From positions 35,702 through 99,701 of the forward strand of contig JBAMJV010005558.1 of the NCBI GenBank assembly GCA_037951105.1: a stretch of 64,000 nt of DNA, given 5' to 3'. Both the position numbers and the translations under genes were made by a program. The notes beneath the pieces were generated by a model that was not told the origin of the DNA, ran no database searches, and worked only from the letters and a program-made list of their open reading frames with translations. Positions 25,201 through 33,300 of the stretch are shown piece by piece (the first letter of the stretch is position 1; every line of letters begins with the position of its first letter). The DNA comes from Echinarachnius parma (taxonomy: Eukaryota > Echinodermata > Echinoidea > Clypeasteroida > Echinarachniidae).

Positions 25201-28200
25201 TGTAGGCAGAGTCTCCATTCCTTTGAGTCATGAATTGTTTGCAGATGTCTCTTGCTGCCTGGTACGTCTCTGGCTTATCTGCCTCGCATGCATTCACCAT
25301 TCGGTTGACTGTGTACAGCGCCTGATAACACCTTTGGTTTTCTTCTGGAATGTGCTATGTACACAAAAATACAAAAACATGATAGTAATCTATTGCCTTA
25401 TATAAAATATAATTAGAACAAAATAATAGTCTATGGACTTTTCATAAAAATTAAAATTATCTGCAAATCTCTTGCTACTTTGAACGTCTCTGGTTTATCT
25501 GCCTCGCATACGTTCACCATTCTGTTGACTGTGTACAGGGCTTGGTAACACCTTTGGTTATCTTCCGGAATGTGCTATACACAATTTTAAGAAAAAATAT
25601 GTAAAATATTAAGACTTGAATATTAAATACACATTTTTGACAAGAATGATAAATGGACCTGAATTTACTAATTTAATTTTGTCTACAAATTGCTCTTGCA
25701 CCTACTTGGGGGCAAGCCTTTCATTTTCCCCCATCAGAAGTGTTCCCCTTTTGCTATCATCGTTCAAGGCACTGTCCCCATGCCCACCACCCCCCCCCCC
25801 CCCCCACCCCCCTCAACCCACCACCATAGCTATGCCACATCGCAATTCACCAGACAGTGCAATCCTTAATGATAATTTCCATTGTTTAGGGCCAAGACAG
25901 GAAAATATGATCAATTTAATTTTTAAACAAATATACAAGAAATAGGCTAGACCTTGACCATGTCGACAAGTATCTCTATATCCCTGATGAGCTCGTAGGC
26001 CTCCCGGTTGAAGACTGCGATCTCAGCTGGGGCTAGCGTGAACATTCATTTTTTCCAGAAACCTGGATCCCGAAGTATTTTGAAAATTATGAATATTCTG
26101 TTTCCATTTCTAGAAAGATATAATTTGCCTCTGTCCAATATAAATGGATTTTCCACTTAGCCCATAGAAGGAGACTAGATGTTCCTTCTTTCCCTCCCCC
26201 CCCCCCTACTTCCCAACTCTCCAAGAGGGCTATAACTACATGTGAAAACAATATATGATGTTGGCTGTTGGCTTCCTATCTGTAAGCACAAACATTTGAT
26301 TTGTGTGACATTGTTTAATTTCTACTGTGATGTTCATACCTTGACCATGTCGACAAGTATCTCTATATCCCTGATGAGCTCGTAGGCCTCCCGGTTGAAG
26401 ACTGCGATCTCAGCCTGGGAAAGCGTGAACATTCGGTCGAGATTTGGGGGACCAATCAAACCATCTCCAGCGCCACACATGGAGTTGCATGCCATCTCTA
26501 TGTACAGCTTCATGTAACTGACAATTCAAAAATAAAAATATATAATAATAATTTGTGTACAGTATGTATCTAGCGCTGGAATGAAACATTGGAAAAATTA
26601 TAGATATTACTATTAAATAAATAAATCATCACAGAATTTATATCGTGTAAACATTTTATTAATATCCAGCGCCAAAAATGAAGTTACATTATATTACATA
26701 CCATCTCTGTCACAGCTTCTTTTGACTGACAATTTAAAATTAAATGGAACAGATCACAGATATTGTAATGGAAACCTCAAATCACTTATCACACAATAAA
26801 GAACTAATGTATTTAAAACAATCAAATTGTTTCTAGCAACTAACATGGAGTTGCATGCCTTCTCTATGTACAGCTTCATGTGACTGGAAGGAAATGAACA
26901 TGAAATAGAACAAATCATAAATGTGAAAATCTTGATCACAGAATTTTGGAGAAAAAAATATAAACTATCGAATTCCCTCTAGCATCAAACATGAAGCTGC
27001 ATGTCATAGAGCTTTACGTGACTGGCAATTAGAAATGAAATAGGACAAATCATAGATTAAGTGATGTAATGAAAATCTTGAATTACTAATCACAGTAAGT
27101 TTAGAAAGAAAACTGATCACATTGTCTCTAGTATCAGACATGAAGTTGCATGCCATATATATGTTGAACTGTACATTGGAACAATTATAGATAACTTTGT
27201 GAACTAAAAAGTAAGTACAAAGCTCAAATGTTGTTGGTTATAATGATGATGATGGCTGCCGATGTTGTCTGGTCAGCCTGAAGCTTGTCCGATTTGGTCA
27301 TGGCACCCAGGCCACTGTCAAGGGCGAGCCCTTGTTAAAGGGGACCACCAGGCAAAGGACAACACATTATTATATGTTTTGGTACCGTTTTGTGATATCA
27401 AATAGATACCCAACATTTTGCAAAGGGTTGTGTAATTCATAAACAAAGCAATTAATTTCCACCACTTACAGAACCACTGCTATTTCCTGGTTCCATACGG
27501 GCCAAGCATTTGCGAGTGCGCCAATGCTTTCACGCGTACGTCAATAGATTCCTGGATGATTCATTCGCTCTGCACAGTGCGCTCTGGCTCTGCACGCATA
27601 TAGTCTACGCAATTCAGACCGCATGAACGCATGGTTGAGAATGGTGATGCGTTTTCCAATTATATATTTTTTTCTGAAAACATATTTTTGTGAACTTGTT
27701 GAAGGAATGGAATACTAAAGATGGTACCTTTCTATAATAAGAATATTATTTTTGGATGGTGGTACCCTTTAATGGTAAACAGGCATGTGAGTGAGGTAAG
27801 ACAAAAAAAAGAGGAAAGTTGCGGTGTAATTGCACAAGTGTGCGGGAAGAGCACATTGCGAGCAGAAAGTCCATTGCGACTGGGGTCCAGGCCTTGAAGT
27901 TTATGAGTATTAAATGCTCTCTGGTGCATTCTCGACCCTATTTTTCATAATTCTTGCACAATTACTAGGTAAGATTTGTTCAGATTTATGTTTAAACGTT
28001 GTCTCTATACATTTAATAAAGTTTTTATAATTTTAAAAAACGTGAAATTCTGCGTTTTTTATATTTCAAAAACGCGGAAGTCTCACATGCCTGGGTAAAT
28101 CCAATTCACCTGTTTGGTCCCGGCTGATGTTGTCTAGTCAGCCTGAAGCTTGTCCGATCGTCTTTGTTCAGTCCCTGCAGTGGCTTTCCATCTGTACTCC

Positions 28201-29115
28201 AAACCTGGGGGGGGGGTGGGGAGAAGTATCAATATAATGTATAGTCAGTTGAGAAAGAAGAAGGTTGATACAGTATGGAATTTTCTGTAAAGAGGTAATC
28301 ATTTCATGAGTAAAGTTTTGGATCCTTGCAAAAAGGAAAAATTAGCTTAATTGTAAAAATCTGAACATTTTGAAATCACATCTAAGAGAAAGCTCCATGC
28401 TACAAAATGTTATGCATCAATTAAGCCCAAAACAAGCTTAAACTAAAGCCCTCACTCTCACCTAATGCTATATTGAATTGAATTGTCAAAGATTGGTCCT
28501 AAAACATTGGGTTATGGTCTATGAAGAATGTATGGTATACCAAAATCAATTGTCTTGAATGGGCTAAGATAAATGGTAAAGCCTCAATTACAGCCAGTGT
28601 GTAAAAAAAGATCTCGTCCATTGCCCCCACCCTTTGGAACAAACTCCCACCCCATATTCAGAATGCCACATCTATCGAATCATTTAAAATCCTCCTCAAA
28701 ACCCATCTTTTTAAGCAGTTGTAATTATCTGGAGGCGCACATAGTCATAGTTATTAAGTATTGTATTATATATTTATTTGTTATTTGTTATTTGTTACTT
28801 TGACTTTGGTGTTGTATTGTTTTTATGCTATCGTGTTTACTAGTTTTCTTATTTAGACAGACCACCAGTGTGCTTAGAAACGCCCGTATAAAGTGCCTTA
28901 AAAAGGGAATTATTATTATTATTTGTATGTACTTGGTAGATCATGAGATCATTCTCCACCTCTACCTCAATCTTCCTCACCCTCCACCTACTCTAACTAA
29001 ACTCCCATCATCATCATCATCATTATCATCATCATCATCATCACCATGATCATCATCACCATCATCATCTACATCATCATCACCATCATCTTAATCGTCA
29101 TCATCGTCATCATCG

Positions 29116-29154
<39 letters not shown>

Positions 29155-32000
29155 CCATCATCATCACCATCATCACCATCACCACTGCCACCATCATCAT
29201 TTATGCCTCCACAAGCACAACCACCACCATCACCACATAGCATTTCCGCTACCATCATCATTTGAAGCTCACCATGGCTTCCGATCCCGAGTTCCAGAGA
29301 AGATGGACCTCCTTACCCTGCCAGTCATCAGGGATGTTGATGACCAGTAGGAACCAGTGGGTCGCCCATCTGAGCAGGGATGCAAACATATCTGACCTAT
29401 CACCACAAAAACTTTGAAATCACAAACAAATGTATTTCAAATCCTACAGTAGGTACAAAATAACAAAAGTCGCAATAGAGTAGTCTCCGCTTAATTATGT
29501 AGGCTGCTGCATTTAACGCCTTTTAAAAGACCTGTATACTTGATTAGGTAGTAAACATTTCTATAAGAAACATACAAAATGTTTGGTCGAATCCTACTCA
29601 CAGAGGTACCCCTTTGAATGCTACCTCATTAACAGAAGACTATTGTATTTCAATTTTGTGATTTGGGTAATTCTGAATTCTCCTGAAACTTGGCTTTCTG
29701 TATGTCTGTATGCCAATCAGCGGTATAGTGTTCAAATGGACTGAATTGGGGGCTCTATGCCTTTGTCAATTACTGGATTTCAGACCCTGCTTGTAAGATT
29801 GTATTACCATTAGTATAACATAGGTCCATAGGATGACCCAGTCCTAGAAGTCTCCTCAGCCGGGGGGTAGCCTACTTAGAACCATTGATCCCTGAAACCC
29901 AGCCTTCTGTAGCCTCCGATTGGGGAGGTGGTCTGGCCTGTGCCCTCTCCCCGAATTAATTGACAAAAAAAAACATTTAAAAACATAAAGAGAGACCTGT
30001 ATATTATGACTTTACAAAAAAACATTGTCTGGAAGCCTGTTATACACTACATACGTACGTTGGTCCGTAAGATGTCCCAGTTCGTGTTTCCTCAGCCGGA
30101 GGATACTTAGAACCATTGATCCCTGTAACCCAGCCATCTGTAGCCTCTGCAAACTTGACACGTCCATTCACCTTTCTGTGAGTGAGCGACACTGGCCGTT
30201 TGTCAGGGTACAATCTGAAGAAAATAAATAATGATAACTTTATGAACCAGAGCACTATAACACAGAGTGCCTATTGCCAAACAAAGTCATTTGGATGGGC
30301 ATATCTCAGCCAATACTTAACATATTCAATTGATTTTCGGCATTTGGACATTATTTTTGACGCTCTTTCGGAAAATTAATTTCAAATTTGAAAATTCTCA
30401 AAAAAGATGCTTTAATGATGTCATGGCTTCTGTACTTTATTATCTATAGCCGGTCACATTAATGGATCACCCAATTCATTCTCATTGCTTAAACTCTCTG
30501 TTACCTGCCACATAGGTTCGCATAGGTGTGTACCATTATGCATCTGAGATGAATTTCTCCTATATGTAACTATTTCACATGTATCTTGTAATAATATTGG
30601 GGTTTATGTCAGGTTTATAAAGCTTCTGACTACTTGAGCAAAGTTGAATTAAGGGGTTTCTGGGAAGAACGCCGTCGTAGGGTTTTTTTATAGCTCAGTC
30701 GGTAGAGCACCGGTCTGGCAATCCGGAGATCTTGGGTTCGAATCCCGTTGGAATCCCATTTTTCTTTGCTCACTTTTAATCACAATATATTCTTGGTCAG
30801 TTTCTCTATATGTCTGAATTAATTTGTAATAATATTGGTATATGAGTGAAGACCCAAATATCACTGTTGGACAAATCTTATGAAGTTAAAGGATGACTTT
30901 AATGTTTCCTTCTACTCGAACCTTTCATGCATGTCATAAAGATACACACATATTGCGAAGTACGCATCTGAGATAGATTTCTCTGATCTTCATTGAAGCT
31001 ATATCCACAAATCATTCAGAAGAATCTTATAAATAATATTATAATTTGGAAAAATCTGATGTTAGTTAAATACTGAATCACGTTAATGTGTTCTCTACTC
31101 TTTGCTTGAACCCATTTTTACCTGCCATAAAGGTTGACATCTGTGAAGTAAGCATCAGAGATGAATTTCTCTGCTCTTTCCAAGGTGGTCCGTTTATGCT
31201 TGAAGACAACGGGTGGTGCAGAGACGGCCATGTTTAGCTGTTGTGGGGGAAAAGTTGTGGGTGTACAAAAATTATTCATATTTTTTTCTTAAAATAACAC
31301 TACATCGGTGACTCGTGACTACATCCCTCGTAATACTAATACTATAGGAAAAAGTTATGTTGAGAAAATTATAGCCAATCAAGGCTCTTTAAAAACAAAT
31401 AATAAAACATTACATTTTACATGTTATTGATGACTTATTGCCCTGTCGCAACTCGCAAGAAGTTGACCATGTAAAATTTTGTGTAGATTAATTCTAAATT
31501 AAAAATGTGATATTATTAGTAATAATAATAATAATATATTTGATTTATATAGCGCTTAATATAAAATTATCTCTAGGCGCTTTACAAAATTGTACAGAAC
31601 TTAAATGCGTCTTGAATTGTTTATAATTATAGTTACACTTTGCAATGATAATCTTATTCTAAAGTTAAATTAGCAATTTACAAAAAGCGAAGAAATATTT
31701 CTCAACATTCATTCATTAATATTTACTTCTTCTTCTACTTCAGTAGAAGACATGGATACATATTTCAATCTCTGTATTTATTAATTCTCAATCACACTCA
31801 TCATTATCGTTTCACTTTCACAATAACAATATAACAATGACACAATTTCAAAACGTATGTTGCAGACGATCATGCACACAACGCCGATTGCAATACGTGG
31901 GTCACAGTAAATCGGGACCTAATTATACAAGTGGAGGCAAAAACTAAAATAGACCATAAATATTATCATAATTACCGCCTCCAGATCCAGTTTACTTACC
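12867..32000 (-). CDS. MAN2C1: MAN2C1, cytosolic alpha-mannosidase (GH38), N-terminal 540 residues in 12 coding exons
   Basis: Twelve exons (listed separately) join without a phase conflict into 1,620 nt. The product follows vertebrate MAN2C1 closely. It has [20 protein letters not shown] near the N-terminus, the zinc-ligand motif HIDSAWLWP (about residues 272-280), [14 protein letters not shown] (about 343-356), and [15 protein letters not shown] (380-394) with the GH38 nucleophile Asp. No signal peptide is present, as expected for the cytosolic enzyme, which degrades free oligosaccharides released from glycoproteins in a zinc- or cobalt-dependent hydrolysis. The vertebrate enzyme is about 1,040 residues, so roughly the second half, including the NQFHD zinc ligand region, lies outside the window to the left. 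I searched 1-12,866 by eye for those exons and found none. Introns contain many decayed copies of exon ends. Confidence 0.93.
13098..13250. mobile_element. Possible small MITE with ends CAGGGATACCAGC / GGCATCCCTG
   Basis: 'cagggataccagc' is roughly inverted at 'actggcatccctg'. Short and without a clear target duplication. Confidence 0.35.
13260..14490. other. MAN2C1 intron 11, no gene seen
   Basis: Contains 13,780-13,925, a repeat with 'agggggctac' and 'gggggcgaaatcgccctcag' that recurs at 40,430-40,590 and 59,225-59,370. Otherwise AT-rich. Confidence 0.5.
14493..15044. mobile_element. hAT-like MITE with internal poly(A)/poly(T)
   Basis: Ends AGAGGCACGGATTTTCCG and 'cggaaaatcagtgcccct' are inverted. 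Flanks 'tgtactgt' and 'agtactgt' agree in 7 of 8 bases, suggesting an 8-bp duplication. About 40 A then about 35 T sit in the left half. Repeated 'aacggaatt' words fill the rest. Confidence 0.55.
15234..15325 (-). CDS. MAN2C1: MAN2C1 coding exon 11
   Basis: Residues 451-481. Product [19 protein letters not shown] then [10 protein letters not shown], matching the vertebrate NNRDKGRANH and GFGDGGGGP. Donor GTAAGT, acceptor CAG at 15,326. Phase 0 in, phase 2 out. Confidence 0.92.
15440..15498 (-). pseudogene. Copy of the 5' end of MAN2C1 exon 11 with its acceptor
   Basis: 'cactctgcccttgtctcagc' and 'gactttaagatctggcaac' repeat exon 11 at 15,276-15,330 with several changes. It stops inside the exon and has no donor. 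Confidence 0.75.
15590..15895. repeat. CAT/ATC trinucleotide microsatellite, degenerate
   Basis: 'atcatc' runs with CAC and TTC interruptions. The His- and Ile-rich open frames on both strands are products of the repeat. Confidence 0.95.
16133..16195 (-). pseudogene. Copy of the 3' end of MAN2C1 exon 10 with its donor
   Basis: 'tgttttctcacctcttccac' through 'gtcgttgggaggaaa' is nearly identical to 16,276-16,330. The two are separated by an ATC microsatellite (16,215-16,275), so the duplication is recent. Confidence 0.85.
16286..16381 (-). CDS. MAN2C1: MAN2C1 coding exon 10
   Basis: Residues 419-450, product [20 protein letters not shown], then [12 protein letters not shown]. It corresponds to vertebrate [20 protein letters not shown]. 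Donor GTGAGA, acceptor CAG. Phase 0 at both ends. Confidence 0.93.
16515..16706. repeat. Array of small palindromes AGTCCT...AGGACT
   Basis: About eight units of 25-30 bp. Each contains 'agtcct' followed after 3-6 bases by 'aggact', so each can fold into a 6-bp hairpin. Spacers read 'gttggtgt' or 'gttggt'. Confidence 0.85.
17010..17774. mobile_element. piggyBac-like MITE, TTAACCC family (P2)
   Basis: TTAA-flanked. Ends TTAACCCTAACCAGGCCGG and its complement, with the subterminal word TGGAATCCA between G and C runs at both ends. Flanks ('ggtaaatatttgtattgtg' and 'taccaatacagatga') match 33,060-33,140, where no element is present. Confidence 0.8.
18105..18550. mobile_element. T2/Kolobok-type MITE (F)
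   Basis: TTAAAGGGTACCACCACC at the left and GGTGGTCCCCTTTAA at the right. A reverse-oriented copy lies at 27,335-27,772 and a truncated one at 38,892. The flank 'cctcactcacatgcctgttt' is shared with the 27.8 kb copy, so the MITE sits in a larger repeat. Confidence 0.8.
18546..18777. repeat. Minisatellite, about 8 units of 28-31 bp
   Basis: Unit 'gtactctattaccattgc' plus 'gtgcaatcaa', almost identical between copies; one unit has a 3-bp insertion. A lone related unit lies at 18,025-18,048, on the other side of MITE F. Confidence 0.95.
18843..18959 (-). CDS. MAN2C1: MAN2C1 coding exon 9 (nucleophile exon)
   Basis: Residues 380-418. [20 protein letters not shown], then [19 protein letters not shown]. 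The Asp in LPDTFGY is the GH38 catalytic nucleophile by family homology. Donor GTGAGT, acceptor TTAG. Phase 0 both ends. Confidence 0.95.
19391..19465 (-). pseudogene. Copy of the 5' end of MAN2C1 exon 9 and its acceptor
   Basis: 'gctgaatggccaaaggtaca' and 'ggcagccagaactaaggggg' repeat 18,928-18,970 with small indels. Not a complete exon. Confidence 0.8.
19660..19845. repeat. ATC/GTC trinucleotide microsatellite
   Basis: CATCAC, CGTC and CATC runs ending only a few bases from the exon 8 donor at 19,852. Confidence 0.9.
19853..20056 (-). CDS. MAN2C1: MAN2C1 coding exon 8
   Basis: Residues 312-379. [58 protein letters not shown]. This is the most conserved stretch against vertebrate MAN2C1 ([21 protein letters not shown]). 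Acceptor 'gtctaatcag', donor GTTAGT. Phase 0 both ends. Confidence 0.96.
20170..21720. other. MAN2C1 intron 7, left part
   Basis: AT-rich with repeat-like phrases 'ggcccggggccagtaaaaat' (20,350), related to 22,500-22,570. A stretch beginning with TTTG repeats at 20,815 could be a minus-strand LINE 3' tail, but no protein motif was seen. Confidence 0.4.
21726..22239. mobile_element. mariner-like MITE
   Basis: Long inverted ends beginning CAGGGTGGCCCAAAAAA and ending GGGGCCACCCTG, flanked by TA. The inverted arms extend about 200 bp, for example 'acgataccaagaacagt' against 'actgttcttggtatcgt'. TA duplication and the CAGGGTG terminus are typical of mariner relatives. Confidence 0.8.
22783..23026. 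mobile_element. Second copy of the TGTGACCGGCTA MITE
   Basis: Left end TGTGACCGGCTATAGCAAAA; right end 'ggttttgctatagctca' is decayed. TA on both sides. Related to 11,155-11,414. Confidence 0.7.
23054..23160 (-). CDS. MAN2C1: MAN2C1 coding exon 7
   Basis: Residues 276-311: (A)[18 protein letters not shown] then [17 protein letters not shown], completing HIDSAWLWP. Acceptor CCCCAG, donor GTAATC. Phase 1 in, phase 0 out. Confidence 0.95.
23262..23320 (-). pseudogene. Copy of the 5' end of MAN2C1 exon 7
   Basis: 'cctcttggtctctgcatagg' and 'gccacagccatgctgagg' repeat 23,130-23,165 with few changes. The exon part is truncated. Confidence 0.85.
23506..23650 (-). pseudogene. Second copy of the 5' end of MAN2C1 exon 7 with intron
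   Basis: Repeats exon sequence ('ctcttggtctctgcatat') and about 90 bp of adjacent intron ('gggatttaattgttgtttca') found also at 23,180-23,250. Confidence 0.85.
23672..24439. mobile_element. Iteron-bearing transposon, GGGC family (element ii)
   Basis: Inverted ends GGGCCATTCTT and AAGAATGGCCC. A 4-bp duplication ATGA lies at 23,668-23,671 and 24,440-24,443. GTCACACACGTGACC occurs exactly at 24,013, 24,038, 24,235 and 24,414. The left half has none. No coding frame. Same terminal style and target size as the elements at 52,521 and 55,892. Confidence 0.8.
24440..24530 (-). pseudogene. Decayed copy of the 3' part of MAN2C1 exon 6
   Basis: 'gcgttgtcacatgcatggat' and 'aggaattgtctacagatctc' match exon 6 at 25,178-25,250 with many changes. 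Element ii inserted at its edge. Confidence 0.75.
24585..25160. repeat. CATCAC hexanucleotide microsatellite in two blocks
   Basis: 24,587-24,805 and 24,915-25,160, split by an exon 6 copy. Long Met/Val-, Asp/Gly- and His-rich frames on both strands are repeat products, not genes. Confidence 0.97.
24818..24912 (-). pseudogene. Copy of the 3' part of MAN2C1 exon 6 with its donor
   Basis: 'agaatcgatgtgagcgttgc' to 'gatctctctcgctgcctggt' is about 85-90% like 25,168-25,263. Flanked on both sides by CATCAC repeat, as the true exon is on its left. Confidence 0.85.
25165..25354 (-). CDS. MAN2C1: MAN2C1 coding exon 6
   Basis: Residues 213-276: [36 protein letters not shown], and [13 protein letters not shown]. 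Its end carries two of the GH38 zinc ligands (His and Asp of HID). Acceptor 'gtacatag', donor GTAAAG. Phase 0 in, phase 1 out. Confidence 0.94.
25455..25578 (-). pseudogene. Copy of the 5' part of MAN2C1 exon 6
   Basis: 'gtctctggtttatctgcctc' and 'ggttgactgtgtacagg'-like sequence repeat 25,265-25,358, including the acceptor region 'tgtgctatac'. Decayed. Confidence 0.85.
25947..26050 (-). pseudogene. Near-identical copy of the 3' half of MAN2C1 exon 5
   Basis: About 95 bases from 'accttgaccatgtcgacaag' to 'actgcgatctcagc' equal 26,338-26,413 and continue with small changes to 'gcgtgaacatt'. The donor is intact but the 5' half and acceptor are missing. Confidence 0.92.
26340..26517 (-). CDS. 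MAN2C1: MAN2C1 coding exon 5
   Basis: Residues 153-212: [57 protein letters not shown]. It aligns with vertebrate LYVEVACNGLLGAGKGS. Donor GTATGA, acceptor CAG. Phase 2 in, phase 0 out. Confidence 0.94.
26685..27170 (-). pseudogene. Four decayed tandem copies of the 5' boundary of MAN2C1 exon 5
   Basis: Copies near 26,690-26,730, 26,842-26,888, 26,988-27,030 and 27,138-27,165. All carry variants of 'atggagttgcatgcc' and 'cttcatgtgactg', spaced about 150 bp with intron sequence between. Confidence 0.8.
27240..27300 (-). pseudogene. Copy of part of MAN2C1 exon 4
   Basis: 'gccgatgttgtctggtcagc' and 'ctgaagcttgtccgat' repeat 28,122-28,160. Confidence 0.85.
27335..27772. mobile_element. T2/Kolobok-type MITE (G), inverted copy of F
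   Basis: TTAAAGGGGACCACCAGGC at the left, GGTGGTACCCTTTAA at the right. The interior matches 18,105-18,550 in reverse, with mirrored phrases such as 'accaggaaatagcagtgg' and 'ccactgctatttcctggt'. The right flank also matches the left flank of F. Confidence 0.85.
28110..28204 (-). CDS. MAN2C1: MAN2C1 coding exon 4
   Basis: Residues 122-153: [20 protein letters not shown] then [11 protein letters not shown]. It corresponds to vertebrate [20 protein letters not shown]. A G run of the acceptor tract lies directly upstream. Donor GTGAAT. Phase 0 in, phase 2 out. Confidence 0.9.
28575..28935 (+). mobile_element. 3' end of a non-LTR retrotransposon
   Basis: The frame reads [17 protein letters not shown] in the listed phase. 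With one frameshift it gives [19 protein letters not shown] then [10 protein letters not shown] and a stop, the classic reverse-transcriptase C-terminus of CR1/L2-like LINEs. Ends in 'gtgccttaaaaagggaatta' and ATT repeats. Confidence 0.75.
28998..29200. repeat. ATC microsatellite
   Basis: Mostly ATC/CATCAC/CGTC units, ending about 70 bp from the exon 3 donor. Confidence 0.95.
29273..29369 (-). CDS. MAN2C1: MAN2C1 coding exon 3
   Basis: Residues 89-121: (T)[19 protein letters not shown] then [13 protein letters not shown]. It aligns with [22 protein letters not shown]. Acceptor 'gctcag', donor GTGAGC. Phase 2 in, phase 0 out. Confidence 0.94.
29825..29935 (-). pseudogene. Partial copy of MAN2C1 exon 2
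   Basis: 'agtctcctcagccggggggt' and 'agaaccattgatccctgaaa' plus 'cccagccttctgtagcctcc' repeat 30,085-30,150. The rest of the exon is missing. Confidence 0.8.
30059..30214 (-). CDS. MAN2C1: MAN2C1 coding exon 2
   Basis: Residues 37-89: [40 protein letters not shown], ending TSYGP and a split Thr. The conserved GPT-W junction joins to exon 3. Acceptor 'cttcag', donor GTACGT. A 5'-half-like sequence at 29,830-29,950 ('gaaccattgatccctgaaac') is a partial duplicate. Confidence 0.9.
30684..30763 (+). tRNA. tRNA-like sequence (pseudo-tRNA or SINE head)
   Basis: A perfect A box TAGCTCAGTCGG at 30,691 and B box GGTTCGAATCC at 30,735, with a plausible D arm, an anticodon arm (loop CTGGCAA, anticodon GGC) and a TTTTT run at 30,759. 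The acceptor stem does not pair (TTTTTTA against TGGAATC). Eukaryotic Ala-GGC tRNAs are not expected either. Probably a pol III-derived repeat, not a working tRNA. Confidence 0.55.
31122..31231 (-). CDS. MAN2C1: MAN2C1 coding exon 1 (start codon)
   Basis: Residues 1-37: [20 protein letters not shown] then [16 protein letters not shown]. The ATG sits six bases after an acceptor with tract 'cttttcccccacaacag', so the 5' UTR is split. The N-terminal position agrees with vertebrate MAN2C1. Donor GTAAAA. Phase 2 out. Confidence 0.95.
31510..31600 (-). mobile_element. Tail of a LINE or SINE, minus strand
   Basis: An ATT/AAT repeat followed by 'tatatagcgcttaatataaa' and 'taggcgctttacaaaatt' is the reversed 3' tail seen in many marine LINEs. 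No coding part. Confidence 0.45.
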
Positions 32001-32060
32001 CACAAATATGGGTGTAGACTCGGTGTCAACTTATATTCGTGTTTCTTCTCTTTTCCCAAG
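32000..32060 (-). promoter_or_regulatory. Putative MAN2C1 non-coding first exon
   Basis: On the minus strand a strong donor GGGTAAGTAAAC ends at 32,000, 770 bp upstream of the start-codon exon acceptor. The transcription start is not visible; the upstream end is a guess. Confidence 0.5.
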
Positions 32061-32290
32061 AGCTATAATGTCAGTGTATCAGCTGTTATGCAAGCAGCTG
32101 CAGCGGACAAGTCAGAGGAGACCTTCCCTACACATCGCGCCGCCCGGCCGGCCGGCCGGCCACCGCGCGCCCGGCCGGCGGCATGCTTGCACACCGGTTG
32201 TTAGGTGAATTGAAGCACCGGGGCACCTTCGAAGGGCGCGCGCATGCACAGGCGGGGCACAGGCCTGGTATAGCTATGGCGGTAATGGAG
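32061..32290 (-). promoter_or_regulatory. Putative MAN2C1 promoter, CpG-rich
   Basis: Contains 'ccggccggccggccggcc' at about 32,142-32,160 and several CGCGC clusters, in sharp contrast to the AT-rich surroundings. No TATA box was seen. The position just upstream of the predicted first exon is the main argument. Confidence 0.45.
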
Positions 32291-32335
32291 GGGGGTGGGG
32301 GTGGGGGTGGTGGTGGTGGGGGTGGTATTGGTGGT

Positions 32336-32366
<31 letters not shown>

Positions 32367-32515
32367 GGTGGTGGTGGTGGTGGTGGTGGTGGTGGTGGTG
32401 GTGGTGGTGGTGGTGGTGGTGGTGGTGGTGGTGGTGGTGGTGGTGGTGGTGGTGGTGGTGGTGGTGGTGGTGGTGGTGGTGGTGGTGGTGGTGGTGGTGG
32501 TGGTGGTGGTGGTGA
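32290..32515. repeat. G run and (GGT) microsatellite, about 50 units
   Basis: About 30 consecutive G with few breaks (32,335-32,365), then uninterrupted GGT to 32,513. Gly, Val and Trp homopolymer frames arise from it. Potential G-quadruplex DNA next to the MAN2C1 promoter. Confidence 0.97.
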
Positions 32516-32539
32516 CTGGTAATGGCTGTGATGTTTTCA

Positions 32540-32852
32540 TATTTTCATAATATAATAATCAGCATCATATCATTATCATCATTTTTATGACCATAGCTGT
32601 AACGCTAAAATGATCATCAGCATTATTATAATTTTCACCATCCAAACTATCAACATCACCACCATCACCATTGTCAATTATAAAAGCATCATCAACACCA
32701 CCACCACCACCACCATCGACCACCACCACCACCACCACCTCTATCATATCATCACCACCACCATCATTATTACCACTACCATCACCATCACCACCATCAT
32801 TATCATCACCACCACCATCATTATCATCAACACCACCATCATCATCACCAGC

Positions 32853-32885
<33 letters not shown>

Positions 32886-33300
32886 ACCACCACCACCCCC
32901 ACCACCATCACCACCATCACCACCACCACCACCACCACCACCACCACCACCACCATCACCACCACCACCACCACCACCCCCACCACCATCACCACCACCA
33001 CCACCACCACCATCACCACCACCACCCTATCATCATATCATATGTAGATGACAGCCAAACATTTCAGAGGTAAATATTTGTATTGTGATCAAAAGCTTAA
33101 AATGGATATCTTATGAATTACCAATACAGATGAACTTTCATACTAATAGCATACCATCATCACCATCATCACCATTCACCACCACCACCATCATCATATC
33201 ACTACCACCACCACCACCATCATTCTCATCATCGGCGATCCTCATCATCATTCTCATCAATATTTATTGCGATCACTACCATCACACTTACCATCATGAA
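32540..33300. repeat. CAC/CAT trinucleotide microsatellite
   Basis: CAC-rich at 32,690-33,030, then mixed CAT/CAC to 33,300. It is interrupted at 33,045-33,150 by a segment matching the flanks of MITE P2 at 17 kb. Confidence 0.95.

Noticed and set aside
24505-25300. Long open frames (Met/Val-, Asp/Gly- and His-rich) on both strands
   Set aside because: They are translations of CATCAC repeats; only the exon 6 part at 25,165-25,354 has homology and splice sites.
30684-30757. Functional tRNA-Ala (GGC)
   Set aside because: Acceptor stem unpaired and anticodon atypical for eukaryotes; kept only as tRNA-like.
32183-33051. Poly-Trp, poly-Gly, poly-Val, poly-Thr and poly-Pro frames
   Set aside because: Products of GGT and CAC microsatellites in every frame; no splice or start context.
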